Positions 1 to 10,081 are shown, counted from the stretch's first letter. The stretch is DNA of 58,200 nucleotides from Endozoicomonas sp. SESOKO1 (GCF_024606265.1 NZ_JAHHPP010000346.1:1-58200), one strand, 5' to 3'. Notes: generated by a model from the letters alone, not told the origin. Numbers and translations are program-made.

Positions 1-263
1 GCATCAGAGACCTGGACATTGAACGACAGTTGATTAAAAGAACCATCTACGGTGCGCCACAGCAAAGCCTGGATGCCTCCGCCCGGCAAAAAAACATTCG
101 CAATGCGTTCACTTTAAACCGCAAACCGCCGTGGAAACACGTTGCCCTGGTCGACGATGTGGTTACCACCGGTGCCACCGTCAGTGAGATTACCAGACTG
201 TTGAAAAAAAGTGGTGTCGAACGTGTTGATATATGGAGTATTGCCCGAACACCAGAGACCTGA
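1..263 (+). CDS. comF: ComF family phosphoribosyltransferase, C-terminal part
   Basis: Only the last 87 or so codons are in the window; the frame is open to the left edge, so the gene starts outside. The product carries the PRPP-binding loop of type I phosphoribosyltransferases (VALVDDVVTTGATV), preceded by the ARQKNIRNAF segment typical of ComF proteins. ComF is linked to DNA uptake in competent bacteria; the enzymatic substrate is not established. It converges on pqiC: the palindrome TGATCA at 261-266 supplies the stop codons of both genes, so no intergenic base separates them. Confidence 0.85.
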   Translation, partial: IRDLDIERQLIKRTIYGAPQQSLDASARQKNIRNAFTLNRKPPWKHVALVDDVVTTGATVSEITRLLKKSGVERVDIWSIARTPET

Positions 264-866
264 TCATTGCTGATGATTATTCACTATGACCATCCCTGAC
301 AACTCCCGACTCAATTCAGTGATCAGTCTATCCGTCGCCTTTGACAGCGCATTAACCAGCGCCGTGTAACCCCTGGAGTCCAGGGGTTCGTTGATACTGA
401 AAGGCTGAGACTTAAGCAGCGCTCCCTGACCATCCAGTAACGACCACTCTCCGGTGACCACGGCATACCCCTGGTAATTGCCATTAAATTGTTGAAAATT
501 GACCAGCAACGTTGCCACGGCAGGCGTATTCATCAGAGGAGTGCCTGGTACTAACCAGTAGCGGGTTTGTCCCTGTCGAAGCCCAACCAGAAGACGGTTG
601 GATAACTGCGCCGAAATACTCTCTGCCCAAAGATGCTGCTGAGCAACCACCGCCTCAGTCGGCGACGTTTGATAGACAATGCCTTTACTGCCCAGAAGGT
701 TATCCATGCCAACAGGCGCGAGCATAATGATGGGTTCTGCAGTCTTATAGCTGGCACTCGCTTTGATTGGCACAGGCGTAAGAAGGTAGCTTGTTGTCTG
801 AGGAGCTTTCGCACCACACCCTGCCAGCAAAGACACGATAATTGCGACAACGAGCAATACTTTCAT
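264..866 (-). CDS. pqiC: PqiC: outer-membrane lipoprotein of the Pqi intermembrane transport system
   Basis: A 200-residue protein with a lipoprotein signal peptide (hydrophobic stretch ending in LLAGC, lipidation Cys about residue 17) and the ABC-type transport auxiliary lipoprotein (YmbA/DUF330) fold expected for PqiC. In E. coli PqiC forms an outer-membrane ring that receives the MCE tunnel of PqiB and helps move lipids between membranes. The start ATG overlaps the end of pqiB by 4 bp (ATGA), which indicates translational coupling. Third gene of pqiABC, all on the minus strand. Confidence 0.88.
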   Translation of the reverse strand: MKVLLVVAIIVSLLAGCGAKAPQTTSYLLTPVPIKASASYKTAEPIIMLAPVGMDNLLGSKGIVYQTSPTEAVVAQQHLWAESISAQLSNRLLVGLRQGQTRYWLVPGTPLMNTPAVATLLVNFQQFNGNYQGYAVVTGEWSLLDGQGALLKSQPFSINEPLDSRGYTALVNALSKATDRLITELSRELSGMVIVNNHQQ

Positions 867-2521
867 GGGTTGCTTCCTTTGACAGGGACAGGGTCCACGA
901 CTTCTTTTGCACCAAAAATCAAGGCATCCGGCTGCTCGTTTAAGGTTCTGAGCAACGGATCAAGTTGCCCAAGCGCCTGATTGATGCGTAACAACACTTG
1001 TGCAATTTCTGCGTAGTTGGTCGAGCCGGGACTGAACCCTTTCAAAATAGACCTCAGATCGGCCAGCGTTTTATGGGCACTCTGTGGCAGTTGCTGCGTC
1101 TCTTTCTGTGCCAGCAGGCTGTCGACATCCTTCAGTGTTTTCTGAAGTTGCTGACCCGCACCATCAAGATGAGACAGAGTCTGATTCAAATAATCAGCAG
1201 TCTTATCAATGGGCAGTTTTTCGAACTTGGCAAGAATATGTTCAATTTGATGCTGCAACAGAACAAACTCGCCCTCTATGGTCGGGAATACGTTGTAATC
1301 GTAGTACTTTCTGGTCTCGTCAGACTTGGATGAGTGCACTTCATCGGGGTAAAAATTGATATCGATATACAAAGAGCCTGAGAGAAAGTTTGCCGTTTTG
1401 AGGGATGCACGAAGGCCATTTTCAAAGGCATTCGCAAAGCTTCGCTCAAACTGGTCAATGGTTTCCCGGGAAGACGTCAGGTGATCAATACGTTCAAGCT
1501 CGATATTGACCAGAACAGGAATTTTCATCGTAGCCACTGAAGCCTTGCCGTTCAGCACAAAAGGAACCTGCTTTACCGTACCGATGCGAATACCACGGTA
1601 CTCTACCGGAGCACCCGGCGAGAGGCCTCGAACGGAGTCAGTAAACAACATGGCATAGGGGATAAACTTCTCATACATGTTAGCCCTGACATCCGGCAGG
1701 TTATCGTAGAGTTCAAACTCGGGTATTTCTGCAGTCAACACCTCCCCCTCCGGGGAACCATCAGGCACCGCAAAGGTAACACCTCCGGCAATCAGCGTTT
1801 CCAGAGAAGCAAAGTCGATACTGACCCCCCGGGCGCTGAGATTAATATCAATACCTGAGTTGAGCCAGAAACGACTTCGGGTACGGAGCAGGCCGCTATA
1901 GGGCTGGAAGATAAACAGCTGGTAGGTGGCCTGGTGCTTATCCACATCAAACCCGGTTTTCTCAACCCGCCCCACCACATAACCTTCAAACATGACAGGA
2001 TCGCCGATAGCCAGTTTCCCCGCTTCACTGGCCACCAGTATGACCCGGATTCCCCGGATATTGGGCCCGGCAATGGGAGGGGCGCTGAGCATGACAAAAT
2101 CAGATCGCTTCTCTTTGGAATCGCCGGGTTCCAGCTCTATGTAAGGACCTGAGAGCAGGGTTTCCAAACCGGTCACACCTTCAGTACCAATGCGGGGCTT
2201 CACCAACCAGAAGGCACTGTCTTTGCGCAGCATGCGTTCGGTGCCGCTGTCCATGCGAACCGTCAGGTCAATCTGGCTGTAGTCTTGATTCAGTTTGATG
2301 GCCGTCACCATCCCCACTTTGACACTACGCACTTTAACCAGTGTTTTGTCAGGCACCACTCCTTCGGCAGTCTGTACGATTAAATGGATCTCAGGCCCCT
2401 GCTGACTCATGTACTGATAGACCATCCAGCTGGCAACAATCAAAGACACGATCGGAATGATCCAGACGGGAGAAAAGCGTCGGTCTGGAGATGTCGTTGC
2501 CGTTGCTTTTACTTCACCCAT
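863..2521 (-). CDS. pqiB: PqiB: MCE-domain intermembrane transport protein
   Basis: A 552-residue protein with a single N-terminal transmembrane helix (about residues 18-36, VWIIPIVSLIVASWMVYQY) followed by three MCE/MlaD-like domains, each with the VKVRSVKVGMV or YRGIRIGTV type core, and a long C-terminal alpha-helical coiled-coil segment (about 430-540). Length and plan match E. coli PqiB (546 aa), which stacks MCE rings and a helical needle across the periplasm. Its ATG overlaps the pqiA stop by one base (TAATG) and its end overlaps pqiC by 4 bp, so the three genes form one tight operon. Confidence 0.93.
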   Translation of the reverse strand: MGEVKATATTSPDRRFSPVWIIPIVSLIVASWMVYQYMSQQGPEIHLIVQTAEGVVPDKTLVKVRSVKVGMVTAIKLNQDYSQIDLTVRMDSGTERMLRKDSAFWLVKPRIGTEGVTGLETLLSGPYIELEPGDSKEKRSDFVMLSAPPIAGPNIRGIRVILVASEAGKLAIGDPVMFEGYVVGRVEKTGFDVDKHQATYQLFIFQPYSGLLRTRSRFWLNSGIDINLSARGVSIDFASLETLIAGGVTFAVPDGSPEGEVLTAEIPEFELYDNLPDVRANMYEKFIPYAMLFTDSVRGLSPGAPVEYRGIRIGTVKQVPFVLNGKASVATMKIPVLVNIELERIDHLTSSRETIDQFERSFANAFENGLRASLKTANFLSGSLYIDINFYPDEVHSSKSDETRKYYDYNVFPTIEGEFVLLQHQIEHILAKFEKLPIDKTADYLNQTLSHLDGAGQQLQKTLKDVDSLLAQKETQQLPQSAHKTLADLRSILKGFSPGSTNYAEIAQVLLRINQALGQLDPLLRTLNEQPDALIFGAKEVVDPVPVKGSNP

Positions 2522-3867
2522 TAAAGCGCTTCCTGTCTGTCAAATCGCCGACAGTTTCTGGCAGTCATATGGCCATCACTGTGGGTACAGGGAATATTTT
2601 TCCAGAGAATACGCGGATCGAAAAATCGCGTGGACAGCAGAGTAAATATCACCACCAGGGCAAAATAAAACACTGCCCTGCCCGGCGTAACCCGCATTAG
2701 CTCGCCAAACTGAACCAGTGCCGTAAGGATGGCGACGACAAAGACATCAATCATCGACCAGCGCCCGATGACTTCAATAAACCGATAGAGCTTCAATCGC
2801 TCAAGCACAACCTGTAAGGCTTCTTCTTCCTGCCTGCGCTGGTACCAGAGCAGGTGGACCAGAATCAGCATCTTTGTCAATGGCAGAATAATGCTGGCGG
2901 TCAGAATCACCAGCGCAACCGGATACGAGCCCAGCTTCCAGAGTAATATCACGCCATCCATGATGGTGGAGCCGTCAGTGTCACCGAAACTGGTGGTGTA
3001 CATCATGGGATACAGGTTAGCCGGAAAGTAAAAGATCATTGACGTCATCAGTACCGCTGTCGTAAGTCGGATACTTTTTCCGGGGTTGTAGGGATACAGA
3101 CCAAAATGACAGCGCTGACAGTGCGTGAGTCTATCGACTTTTTTATCAGTAACAGGATTGATCTGGTTGCATAAATAGCAGACCAGATGATTACCGGTCA
3201 GGTGACTATCACCAGGCTGAACATCTCCGGTGCTGACCGGTGCAAAAAGATAAGCGCAAAGCAAATGCCTGTCGGCCTTGCGCGAACATTTAACCACCAG
3301 TAATGCAAAGACAAAGTAAGTCCAGAAGGCCATACCAATACTGATATCAGACAGAGATGCCATTTTAATGATACTGATCAACGCTCCAATGAAGAAAATA
3401 TCCACCAGCAGCCAGGGCTCAACGCAAAAAACAAAACGAAAAAGTCGCTTAACCCATGAGGAATCACCGAGGCAAGTTTGCGAGGTTGCTGAGTACCAGG
3501 CCATGGCAAACAGGGTCATCAACCCCATCAAGTAGAATGCGGGCAAAAAAATAATAGTCAGCAGCAATAAAGAGGCCAGTGCCGCCTTATTGAAATAGAA
3601 AAATACGACCAGTACATCAATCAGGGCGACCTGCTGCGATATTCCCTCAACATCTATTGCCATAAATGGAAAGAAACAGCTAACCCCCTGCAATATCAAT
3701 GCCGCCAGACCATAGGCAAATACTTTGCTGTGGCAGCCTTTAATTCGTGTAACGAGCGAGTTGCCACAGCGTGGACAGGATGCGACCTGATCTTCAAGTA
3801 AATTGGGAACTCGAGAAACCATGCCGCATTCCTGACAGGCTGCAAGAAATGGGGAGTTGGAAAACAT
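2521..3867 (-). CDS. pqiA: PqiA: inner-membrane component of the Pqi system
   Basis: A 448-residue polytopic membrane protein made of two tandem PqiA domains. Each begins with a cytoplasmic zinc-ribbon-like double CxxC: CQECG...CPRCG near residue 11 and CYLCN...CQRCH near residue 230. Each is followed by about four transmembrane helices. Length is close to E. coli PqiA (417 aa). It anchors the PqiB MCE protein in the inner membrane. The ATG at 3867 is the first gene of the operon; the 350 bp upstream should hold the promoter, but no convincing sigma-70 or paraquat-response (SoxS) box was recognised by eye. Confidence 0.93.
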   Translation of the reverse strand: MFSNSPFLAACQECGMVSRVPNLLEDQVASCPRCGNSLVTRIKGCHSKVFAYGLAALILQGVSCFFPFMAIDVEGISQQVALIDVLVVFFYFNKAALASLLLLTIIFLPAFYLMGLMTLFAMAWYSATSQTCLGDSSWVKRLFRFVFCVEPWLLVDIFFIGALISIIKMASLSDISIGMAFWTYFVFALLVVKCSRKADRHLLCAYLFAPVSTGDVQPGDSHLTGNHLVCYLCNQINPVTDKKVDRLTHCQRCHFGLYPYNPGKSIRLTTAVLMTSMIFYFPANLYPMMYTTSFGDTDGSTIMDGVILLWKLGSYPVALVILTASIILPLTKMLILVHLLWYQRRQEEEALQVVLERLKLYRFIEVIGRWSMIDVFVVAILTALVQFGELMRVTPGRAVFYFALVVIFTLLSTRFFDPRILWKNIPCTHSDGHMTARNCRRFDRQEAL

Positions 3868-4019
3868 ACCTGATGACTGCGGGATATACTGCTAGGAAAT
3901 TATAGAATCAAACTCGGTTTCTGCATCCTTTGGTGACATTAGGTGATATTAATGGTTATCCCAGGAGCCTGAGCCACCGTGCATCCTCTTAAATATGGAC
4001 ACGTTGATTGATTATCTGG

Positions 4020-4046
4020 GGGAGGTGGGGGGCGCACCCTCCTCCC
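4020..4046. repeat. G/C-rich hairpin in the pqiA upstream region
   Basis: GGGAGG (4020-4025) pairs with CCTCCC (4041-4046), and GGG 4027-4029 with CCC 4037-4039 inside it. The left arm is also a dense G tract. There is no following T-run on either strand, so a simple intrinsic terminator is not supported. The gap 3868-4221 otherwise holds a short decayed reading frame (see 4052-4234) and no recognised gene. Confidence 0.4.
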
Positions 4047-4051
4047 TGTAA

Positions 4052-4234
4052 ACCCTAAAGAAAGAACTTCTGCGTTTCCTCAAATTCACCATCAAACAGT
4101 CCATACTGAATGACTTAAGCGAGTTTGATACGACCAGGGATGAACAATACTCCCTATTCTCTGTTGCCCCGAAAAATAATCTCAAATGGGTTTTACCGCC
4201 AAAGCTGGCTGAAAATTACCCTTACTCGGCATGA
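4052..4234 (+). pseudogene. Possible decayed coding fragment, about 60 codons
   Basis: Directly after a TAA at 4049-4051 one plus-strand frame stays open for 60 codons and reads like protein (TLKKELLRFLKFTIKQSI, then DEQYSLFSVAPKNNLKWVLP), ending at a TGA at 4232-4234. It has no start codon, so it could be the tail of a gene whose 5' part is gone. It overlaps the last 13 bp of the minus-strand gene at 4222-4716. I do not recognise the family. A random open frame of this length is possible, so this is weak. Confidence 0.25.
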
Positions 4235-4716
4235 ATCAATAAAGTCACCGGCTGATTTGATCCCTGAAAGCCGGTTAATGGCTGGGCAATCAATTTTCGG
4301 TTGTTGTTAAGACAGTCTTTTTCAACACCGAACGTGGCAGAGGGCTGATCTGTAATCCAGGTTTCTCCCGCTGGCTCAGAGACTCTTAAATCAACCCCGT
4401 CTGCGCCGCTGGAAGCCAGGCTGAATTGGGTTAAGCCTCGCCCTGAAACACAGAGGGAGACCGGGCGATCAAAGCTCAGCGTGCTGGTCGGGATAATGAC
4501 CGGATTACCGTCTTCATCCGTTGCACCCTCATCCACAATGGCAACCTGAGACTGCAATGACGGGTAAACAATAAGCGTGATAGAAAATGAGCCGGTGGAG
4601 GTATTACCCAGCTTTCCCTGGGTGGCTGCTTCAACGTCTGTCAACGATGTGACAGCAAATATACCGAATAGAAAAAATACGCCAATTCCCTGGCGTAAAG
4701 ATAGAGTCCGTTCCAT
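4222..4716 (-). CDS. Secreted protein of unknown function
   Basis: A 164-residue product with an N-terminal signal peptide: charged MERTLSLRQ, then a hydrophobic run, with likely cleavage after VEA near residue 30. The mature part is Ser/Thr-rich and looks mostly beta (GSFSITLIVYPSLQ, DRPVSLCVSGRGL), with two Cys that could form one disulfide. This suggests a small periplasmic or surface beta-sandwich, but no family was recognised. It stands alone between pqiA and ntrC, with its own start ATG and about 150 bp separating it from ntrC. Confidence 0.6.
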   Translation of the reverse strand: MERTLSLRQGIGVFFLFGIFAVTSLTDVEAATQGKLGNTSTGSFSITLIVYPSLQSQVAIVDEGATDEDGNPVIIPTSTLSFDRPVSLCVSGRGLTQFSLASSGADGVDLRVSEPAGETWITDQPSATFGVEKDCLNNNRKLIAQPLTGFQGSNQPVTLLIHAE

Positions 4717-4867
4717 GATGCTACTGCCTTACTGCTACATTCTGTTTTCAGTATAGGCAGTGTGAAACAGGAACCTGTTACCTTACGTCCTGACAGATTT
4801 CCTTATATCGGGAGTGAGTGTTGTATCCATGGATACTGAATTCAGGCAGTGGGAAAAGTACAAACGC

Positions 4868-6376
4868 TCAGGTGGAAGGCTCTATCAGAGGCGCTGAAGG
4901 CTTTATCAAAGGAGCTGAAGGCTCTATCAAAGGCGCTGAAGGTTCCAGGCCCAGTTCCTTGATCTTACGGGTAAGCGTATTCCTGCCCCAACCCAGTAAT
5001 TCTGCCGCATCTTTTTTACGGCCACCGGTATGGGCCAGTGCTGATTCAATAACAACGGTTTCAAAAGCTGGTACTGCCTGATCAAGGATGCCGACCCGGC
5101 CCGCCACCAGCTCACGATCACACCATTGGCGGAACCGTTGCTGCCAGCTGCCATAGCCGGTTACCGCCCCCAGGTCACTGCTCCCCTTATTCATCAACTC
5201 GGGTGGCAAATCAGAAACCAGCACTTCCCGACCAGAGGCCATCACCGTTAACCAGCGGCAGGTGTTTTCCAACTGTCGGACATTACCGGGCCAGTCCAGG
5301 GTGCTGATATAACTGGCCGTTTCCGGGTGAAGAACTTTCGGCTCAACGTCCAGCTCTTTACCGGCCTTATCGAGAAAGAAACGTGCCAACCTGGGAATGT
5401 CTTCACGTCGGTCCTGAAGTTTTGGCAGATGCAACCGGATGACATTCAACCGGTGAAAAAGGTCTTCCCGGAACTTGCCTGCTTCCACCAGTTTTTCAAG
5501 GTTCTGGTGAGTCGCGGCAATAATACGCACATCCACTTTAACCGGCATGTGCCCACCCACGCGATAAAACTCGCCATCAGCCAACACGCGCAGTAAGCGG
5601 GTCTGGGTATCGGCGGGCATATCGCCAATTTCATCCAGAAACAGGGTGCCACCACCGGCCTGTTCAAAACGCCCACGGCGCATGCCACCGGCACCGGTAA
5701 ATGCACCTTTTTCGTGACCAAAGAGTTCAGACTCAATCAGGTCCCTGGGAATTGCTGCCATATTCAACGCAATAAAAGATCGCTCTGCCCGGGGGCTGTG
5801 GCGGTGCAGTGCCCTGGCCACCAGTTCCTTACCAGTGCCTGATTCACCATTAATCAATACGGTAATGTTGGAGTGTGACAGACGACCAATGGCACGGAAC
5901 ACTTCCTGCATGGCAGGCGCTTCACCGATAATCTCCGTTGACTCCTCTTCTTTCAGGGATGCCTGGGGAACCTGTGCCTCAGCCAGTTGTTGCTGGCGAT
6001 GTTCCTGACCACGCTTGACCAGGGCTACCGCTTCATCAATATCAAAAGGCTTCGGCAGGTATTCGAATGCACCGCTCTGGTAGGATGATACTGCACTGTC
6101 CAGGTCAGAGTGAGCCGTCATGATAATAACGGGCACATCCGGTGCCAGCTCATGAACCGCCTTCAAAAGCGCCAGACCGTTCATGCCCGGCATGCGGACA
6201 TCACTGATCAACACTGCCGGTTCATCCTGTTTCAGAGCAGCCAATACTTTTTCCGGCGCATCAAAGGATTGTGTTTCGATACCTGCTGAATTCAGGGCAC
6301 GCTCCAGAACCCAGCGTATCGCCTGATCATCATCCACGATCCAGACTTTCCCGTCCTTCAAGCCATTCAAACTCAT
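4868..6376 (-). CDS. ntrC: NtrC: nitrogen-regulation response regulator and sigma-54 activator
   Basis: 502 residues: receiver domain (acidic pocket D15-D17, phospho-acceptor D59 in LISDVRMPG), AAA+ domain with Walker A GESGTGKE, the sigma-54 contact loop GAFTGA and FLDEIGD Walker B, then a Fis-type helix-turn-helix ([23 protein letters not shown]). It activates glnA and other nitrogen genes when phosphorylated by NtrB, which lies 3 bp upstream in the same operon. E. coli NtrC is 469 aa. The extra length here includes a C-terminal tail after the HTH built from repeats of EPSAPLI, encoded by a 21-bp tandem repeat. That tail is unusual, because family members normally end just after the HTH. 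Confidence 0.97.
   Translation of the reverse strand: MSLNGLKDGKVWIVDDDQAIRWVLERALNSAGIETQSFDAPEKVLAALKQDEPAVLISDVRMPGMNGLALLKAVHELAPDVPVIIMTAHSDLDSAVSSYQSGAFEYLPKPFDIDEAVALVKRGQEHRQQQLAEAQVPQASLKEEESTEIIGEAPAMQEVFRAIGRLSHSNITVLINGESGTGKELVARALHRHSPRAERSFIALNMAAIPRDLIESELFGHEKGAFTGAGGMRRGRFEQAGGGTLFLDEIGDMPADTQTRLLRVLADGEFYRVGGHMPVKVDVRIIAATHQNLEKLVEAGKFREDLFHRLNVIRLHLPKLQDRREDIPRLARFFLDKAGKELDVEPKVLHPETASYISTLDWPGNVRQLENTCRWLTVMASGREVLVSDLPPELMNKGSSDLGAVTGYGSWQQRFRQWCDRELVAGRVGILDQAVPAFETVVIESALAHTGGRKKDAAELLGWGRNTLTRKIKELGLEPSAPLIEPSAPLIKPSAPLIEPST
4878..4940 (-). repeat. 21-bp tandem repeat at the 3' end of ntrC
   Basis: Three consecutive near-identical 21-bp units (4878-4898, 4899-4919, 4920-4940), differing at a few positions, followed by the start of a fourth. 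Each encodes seven residues of the form EPSAPLI or KPSAPLI. The unit length is a multiple of three, so copy-number changes keep the reading frame and alter only the length of the NtrC tail. Confidence 0.9.
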
Positions 6377-6379
6377 ACT

Positions 6380-7507
6380 TCACTCCTGTGATATATCCAA
6401 CGATAGCGGTTCTCTGATTATGGGTAAGAACACGTTAAAAATGGTTTCGCCGGGTTTACTCTCACACTCAACCAGCCCCTGATGCAGGCTGATGATTGAC
6501 TGTGCCATGGGTAACCCCAGGCCCGTTCCATCGGCACGCCCACTGATCATGGGGTAGAAAATATTGTCGATCAGATCAGGAGGAATGCCAGGCCCGTTAT
6601 CAATAATGGATAAGTGACAAACCAGCCGCTGCCCCTGGCTACCGATAGTAAACTGCCGGGCAATTCGGGTTCTCAGCGTGATCAGGCCTTCACAACGGAG
6701 CATCGCCTGGTCAATAGCCTGCATGGCATTGCGCACCAGGTTCAGAATGGCCTGTATCAGCCGTTCAAAATCACCCGGTATGTCGGGAATACTTGGATCA
6801 TAGTCTCGCTGGAGCCTGAGTTCTCCGCCGGTTTCGGCATTGATTAACTGCATCACCCGCTCAAGCACTTCGTGAATATTCAGATCTTCCATCTTCGGTG
6901 GCTGGAGAGGCCCCAGCATCTGGTCGACCAGGTCACACAGCCGATCCGCTTCCCGGATAATAATATCGGTAAATTCTTTAAGCCCCTGGCCATCCAGTTC
7001 CCTGGCCAGTAGCTGAGCCGCACCTCGAATACCGCCAAGGGGGTTTTTCACTTCATGGGCCAGCCCCCGGACCAGAATTCTGGAGGTTTCCTGCGTGGCT
7101 ATCAGCGACTCTTCCCGGGTAATTTTCTGGAGCCGGTCACGGGGATTGATTTCCAGAAGCAGCCTTGCTTCCCCACAGTTGATCGGTGAAATGCTGTAAT
7201 CCACGTTAATCATCTCACCATTGATGGGAAAGTCGGTTTCCCGGCGGGTGAATTGCTGATTCTGTCCAAGACTGCGATCCAGGTCAGCCTTGAAGTTTTC
7301 TTCAGGAATCACCGTCGTTACCGGCTGGTTCAGAACCCTTTTCAAACTGGTGTCGAGCAGGGTTTCTGCCGCCGGATTCAGGGTAATCACCCTGAACTCC
7401 CGGTCGAGCACTATCACCACGGTATTCAGGTTATCCAGAACGATGTTTTGCATTGTTCCTGTTTCAGGGGTTGTCTCTACTAAAGAACCCGATAAAAGCT
7501 GCTTCAT
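6380..7507 (-). CDS. ntrB: NtrB: nitrogen-regulation sensor histidine kinase/phosphatase
   Basis: 375 residues: N-terminal PAS domain (about 20-125), dimerisation and phosphotransfer helix with the H-box RGLAHEVKNPLGG (phospho-acceptor His151), and a C-terminal HATPase_c domain with N box (ILNLVRNAMQA), G1 (DNGPGIPP) and G2 (GTGLGLPMAQ). It is soluble, with no transmembrane helix, as expected for NtrB, which is governed by the PII protein. It lies 3 bp upstream of ntrC. A second in-frame ATG at codon 19 is possible as the start. An NtrC-type box lies about 200 bp upstream. Confidence 0.96.
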   Translation of the reverse strand: MKQLLSGSLVETTPETGTMQNIVLDNLNTVVIVLDREFRVITLNPAAETLLDTSLKRVLNQPVTTVIPEENFKADLDRSLGQNQQFTRRETDFPINGEMINVDYSISPINCGEARLLLEINPRDRLQKITREESLIATQETSRILVRGLAHEVKNPLGGIRGAAQLLARELDGQGLKEFTDIIIREADRLCDLVDQMLGPLQPPKMEDLNIHEVLERVMQLINAETGGELRLQRDYDPSIPDIPGDFERLIQAILNLVRNAMQAIDQAMLRCEGLITLRTRIARQFTIGSQGQRLVCHLSIIDNGPGIPPDLIDNIFYPMISGRADGTGLGLPMAQSIISLHQGLVECESKPGETIFNVFLPIIREPLSLDISQE

Positions 7508-7702
7508 GGTCAGGTCTTGTTATTACGTTTATACCCGTACCTTTTGGGTATATCGTTCATTTTTGAAGAAAATGGCATCGAGTATTGTGAACGCAAAAAT
7601 CAAACCACCTTGATAGAAAACCAGACTTTTTTGCAACAAAACCTCTATGCACATACCCCAGAAGATGTTTAAACGTCAATTCCGGCTTACTTAACTTTTA
7701 CG

Positions 7703-7719
7703 CGCACCATAATAGTGCA
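7703..7719 (-). promoter_or_regulatory. NtrC-binding site upstream of ntrB
   Basis: Read on the minus strand this is TGCACT-ATTAT-GGTGCG, one base away from the dyad consensus TGCACY-N5-GGTGCA. It sits about 200 bp upstream of ntrB and suggests NtrC control of its own operon, as in enteric glnL. The remainder of 7508-7833 shows no gene. No good sigma-54 -24/-12 pair was seen there, so repression or autoregulation of a sigma-70 promoter is more likely than sigma-54 activation. Confidence 0.75.
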
Positions 7720-7833
7720 TTCCGATGATCAGAGCATCAGGTTTATGGCGTTAAAGTTAGAGGCAATGATGTGATTGAAAATGATGTGATTGAAGGGGAA
7801 AGCCTGTGTTCACTCTCCCCCTTTTTGGTGTCA

Positions 7834-8394
7834 TCAGGAGGCAGGAGGGTTTATAGAGACTTCGGGAGTGTATATGGTCCGATGTACATGGATCGTATTG
7901 CTGGAAGACTTAATGACGTTGGCCTGGTTATCAATGATCTCCACGGTAAGGTTGTGGGTTCCACGATCCACATTCTTGAGTTCAAAGGTTAACTTTCGCC
8001 CGAACTCCCCCATAATCTGGCCGTCAAGCAGCAGGCGTACTTTGTGACCCGCAAGGATTTTTGGTGCTGTAGCAATTTTTACCGTGAAATTTTCCTGGGT
8101 ACGCACCGTGGCATCATCGGCTGGCTCTATAATCTCCAGGCTGGAGTAGAACTCTCTACTTACTGTTTGAGCAGATTTTAATGATTCAGACTCTCTCCCC
8201 GGCACTGGGGATATTGGCGTAATCGGGCGTAACTTGACTTCTTCGCTGGGCTGATCCGCAGGACGCGAGTCAGTAAATATCACATTGCCGTCCTGATCCA
8301 CCGTTTTGTAGATGGCACCAAACACAAAGTCCACGGACACTATAGGCAGAATAACCGCCAGAAAAGACCGAACCATTGCCTTGTTTATATTCAT
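7834..8394 (-). CDS. DUF4124 domain-containing secreted protein
   Basis: 186 residues with a signal peptide (hydrophobic AVILPIVSVDFVFGA, about residues 13-27) followed at once by the DUF4124 motif IYKTVDQDGNVIFTDSRP. The C-terminal half (about 95-180) looks like an Ig-like beta domain (EIIEPADDATVRTQENFTV). DUF4124 proteins commonly occur between glnA and ntrBC in Pseudomonas-type genomes, and the same placement is seen here. The function is unknown; periplasmic or cell-surface location is inferred from the signal peptide. Confidence 0.8.
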   Translation of the reverse strand: MNINKAMVRSFLAVILPIVSVDFVFGAIYKTVDQDGNVIFTDSRPADQPSEEVKLRPITPISPVPGRESESLKSAQTVSREFYSSLEIIEPADDATVRTQENFTVKIATAPKILAGHKVRLLLDGQIMGEFGRKLTFELKNVDRGTHNLTVEIIDNQANVIKSSSNTIHVHRTIYTPEVSINPPAS

Positions 8395-8603
8395 GAGCCT
8401 CTTGCCCTGGGTGAAGTCTTACACGACTTATATCGTGTTGGGCACCGGTTAGCTTAATAGTTGCCAATATTTTTTAACAGGCAATAACAGGGAAAACGTA
8501 TACTGACAATTGCTTCCCGGCTACTCTGCCTATTACATAAATCTGCCTATTATATGAATACAGTCGTGTATTTGCGAAATACCAGCCATCCCTGGATATA
8601 GAA

Positions 8604-8627
8604 AAGCCAGAACTTTCGTTCTGGCTT
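8604..8627 (-). terminator. Intrinsic terminator of glnA
   Basis: A perfect 10-bp stem AAGCCAGAAC / GTTCTGGCTT with a 4-base loop. Read on the minus strand it is followed by TTTTC, and it lies about 50 bp after the glnA stop codon. Confidence 0.85.
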
Positions 8628-8677
8628 GAAGTGAAACAACAGATTATTCCGCCGCTAAAGACGCTTTAGACAGACGC

Positions 8678-10081
8678 TTAGACCGAATAGTACAGATCAA
8701 ACTCTACCGGGTGAGTTGTCTGGCTAACAGCAAGACACTCTTCCTTCTTGAGTTCAATGTAACCATCGATCATGTCGTCTGTGAATACGCCACCGGCAGT
8801 CAGGAACTCACGGTCAGCGTCCAGGGCAGCCAGGGCTTCTTCAAAGCTGGAACAAACCGTTGGGATCTCAGCCGCTTCTTCCGGTGGCAGATCGTACAGA
8901 TCCTTATCAGCCGCATCGCCAGGGTGGATCTTGTTCTTGATACCGTCCAGGCCGGCCATCATCAGGGCAGCAAAAGCCAGGTATGGGTTGGCAGTCGGGT
9001 CAGGGAAACGTACTTCAATCCGACGGGCCTTAGGGCTGTTCACGTAGGGAATACGGATAGAAGCGGAGCGGTTACGGGCAGAGTAAGCCAGCATAACCGG
9101 CGCTTCAAAGCCCGGGATCAGACGCTTGTAGGAGTTGGTAGACGCATTGGCAAACGCATTGATCGCCTTGGCATGCTTGATAACACCGCCGATGTAGTAC
9201 AGAGCTTCTTCAGACAGACCTGCATAGCCGTCGCCGGCAAACAGGTTCTCACCGTTCTTGGACAGAGACATGTGTACGTGCATGCCAGAACCATTGTCGC
9301 CCACCAGTGGCTTCGGCATGAAGGTAGCTGTCTTGCCATAGGCATGAGCAACGTTATGCACGGCGTACTTCAGGATCTGAACTTCGTCTGCCTTCTTTAC
9401 CAGGGTGTTGAATTTAACACCGATTTCACACTGACCGGCAGTTCCTACTTCGTGGTGATGAACTTCAACGTCCAGGCCCTGTGCTTCCATGGCATCGCAC
9501 ATGGCAGCACGCAGGTCATGCAGGGAGTCAACCGGTGGCACCGGGAAGTATCCGCCCTTCACTTTTGGCCGGTGACCGATGTTACCGCCTTCAAATTTGG
9601 CGTTGGAAGACCAGGCCGCTTCTTCAGAGTTAACCTCGTAAGAAGCACCAGAGATGTCAACACTCCACTTGACGTCGTCAAAAACAAAGAACTCTGGCTC
9701 AGGACCAAAGAAAGCGGTGTCAGCGATACCGGTGGACTTCAGGTACTCTTCCGCACGCTTGGCAACAGAGCGCGGGTCACGTTCATAACCCTGCATGGTG
9801 GACGGCTCAACGATATCACAGCGCAGGTTCAGGGTGGCCGCCTCAGTGAATGGATCGATGGTCGCTGTGCTGTCATCTGGCATCAGAATCATGTCGGATT
9901 CGTTAATGCCCTTCCAGCCGGCAATAGAGGAACCGTCAAACATCTTGCCGACTTCGAAGAATTCGTCGTCAATTTCACTAATGGGAATCGATACGTGCTG
10001 CTCTTTACCCTTGGTATCGGTGAAGCGCATATCAACCCACTTAACGTCATGTTCCTTAATCAGGCTAAGAGTCTTTGACAT
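8678..10081 (-). CDS. glnA: Glutamine synthetase, type I
   Basis: 467 residues, the normal length for dodecameric GSI-beta. It makes glutamine from glutamate, ammonia and ATP. Visible signatures are the N-terminal [10 protein letters not shown], the ATP-site region [17 protein letters not shown], the NRSASIRIP segment and the adenylylation loop [10 protein letters not shown] with its Tyr near residue 397, which implies control by GlnE. Transcription is probably from the sigma-54 promoter at 10245-10260 with NtrC boxes further upstream, and it ends at the hairpin 8604-8627. A 455-codon open frame on the opposite strand is a coding shadow. Confidence 0.98.
   Translation of the reverse strand: MSKTLSLIKEHDVKWVDMRFTDTKGKEQHVSIPISEIDDEFFEVGKMFDGSSIAGWKGINESDMILMPDDSTATIDPFTEAATLNLRCDIVEPSTMQGYERDPRSVAKRAEEYLKSTGIADTAFFGPEPEFFVFDDVKWSVDISGASYEVNSEEAAWSSNAKFEGGNIGHRPKVKGGYFPVPPVDSLHDLRAAMCDAMEAQGLDVEVHHHEVGTAGQCEIGVKFNTLVKKADEVQILKYAVHNVAHAYGKTATFMPKPLVGDNGSGMHVHMSLSKNGENLFAGDGYAGLSEEALYYIGGVIKHAKAINAFANASTNSYKRLIPGFEAPVMLAYSARNRSASIRIPYVNSPKARRIEVRFPDPTANPYLAFAALMMAGLDGIKNKIHPGDAADKDLYDLPPEEAAEIPTVCSSFEEALAALDADREFLTAGGVFTDDMIDGYIELKKEECLAVSQTTHPVEFDLYYSV

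Noticed and set aside
8711-10078. 455-codon open frame on the strand opposite glnA
   Set aside because: It mirrors the glnA coding frame, has no family features, and the length is explained by strong codon bias of a highly expressed gene.
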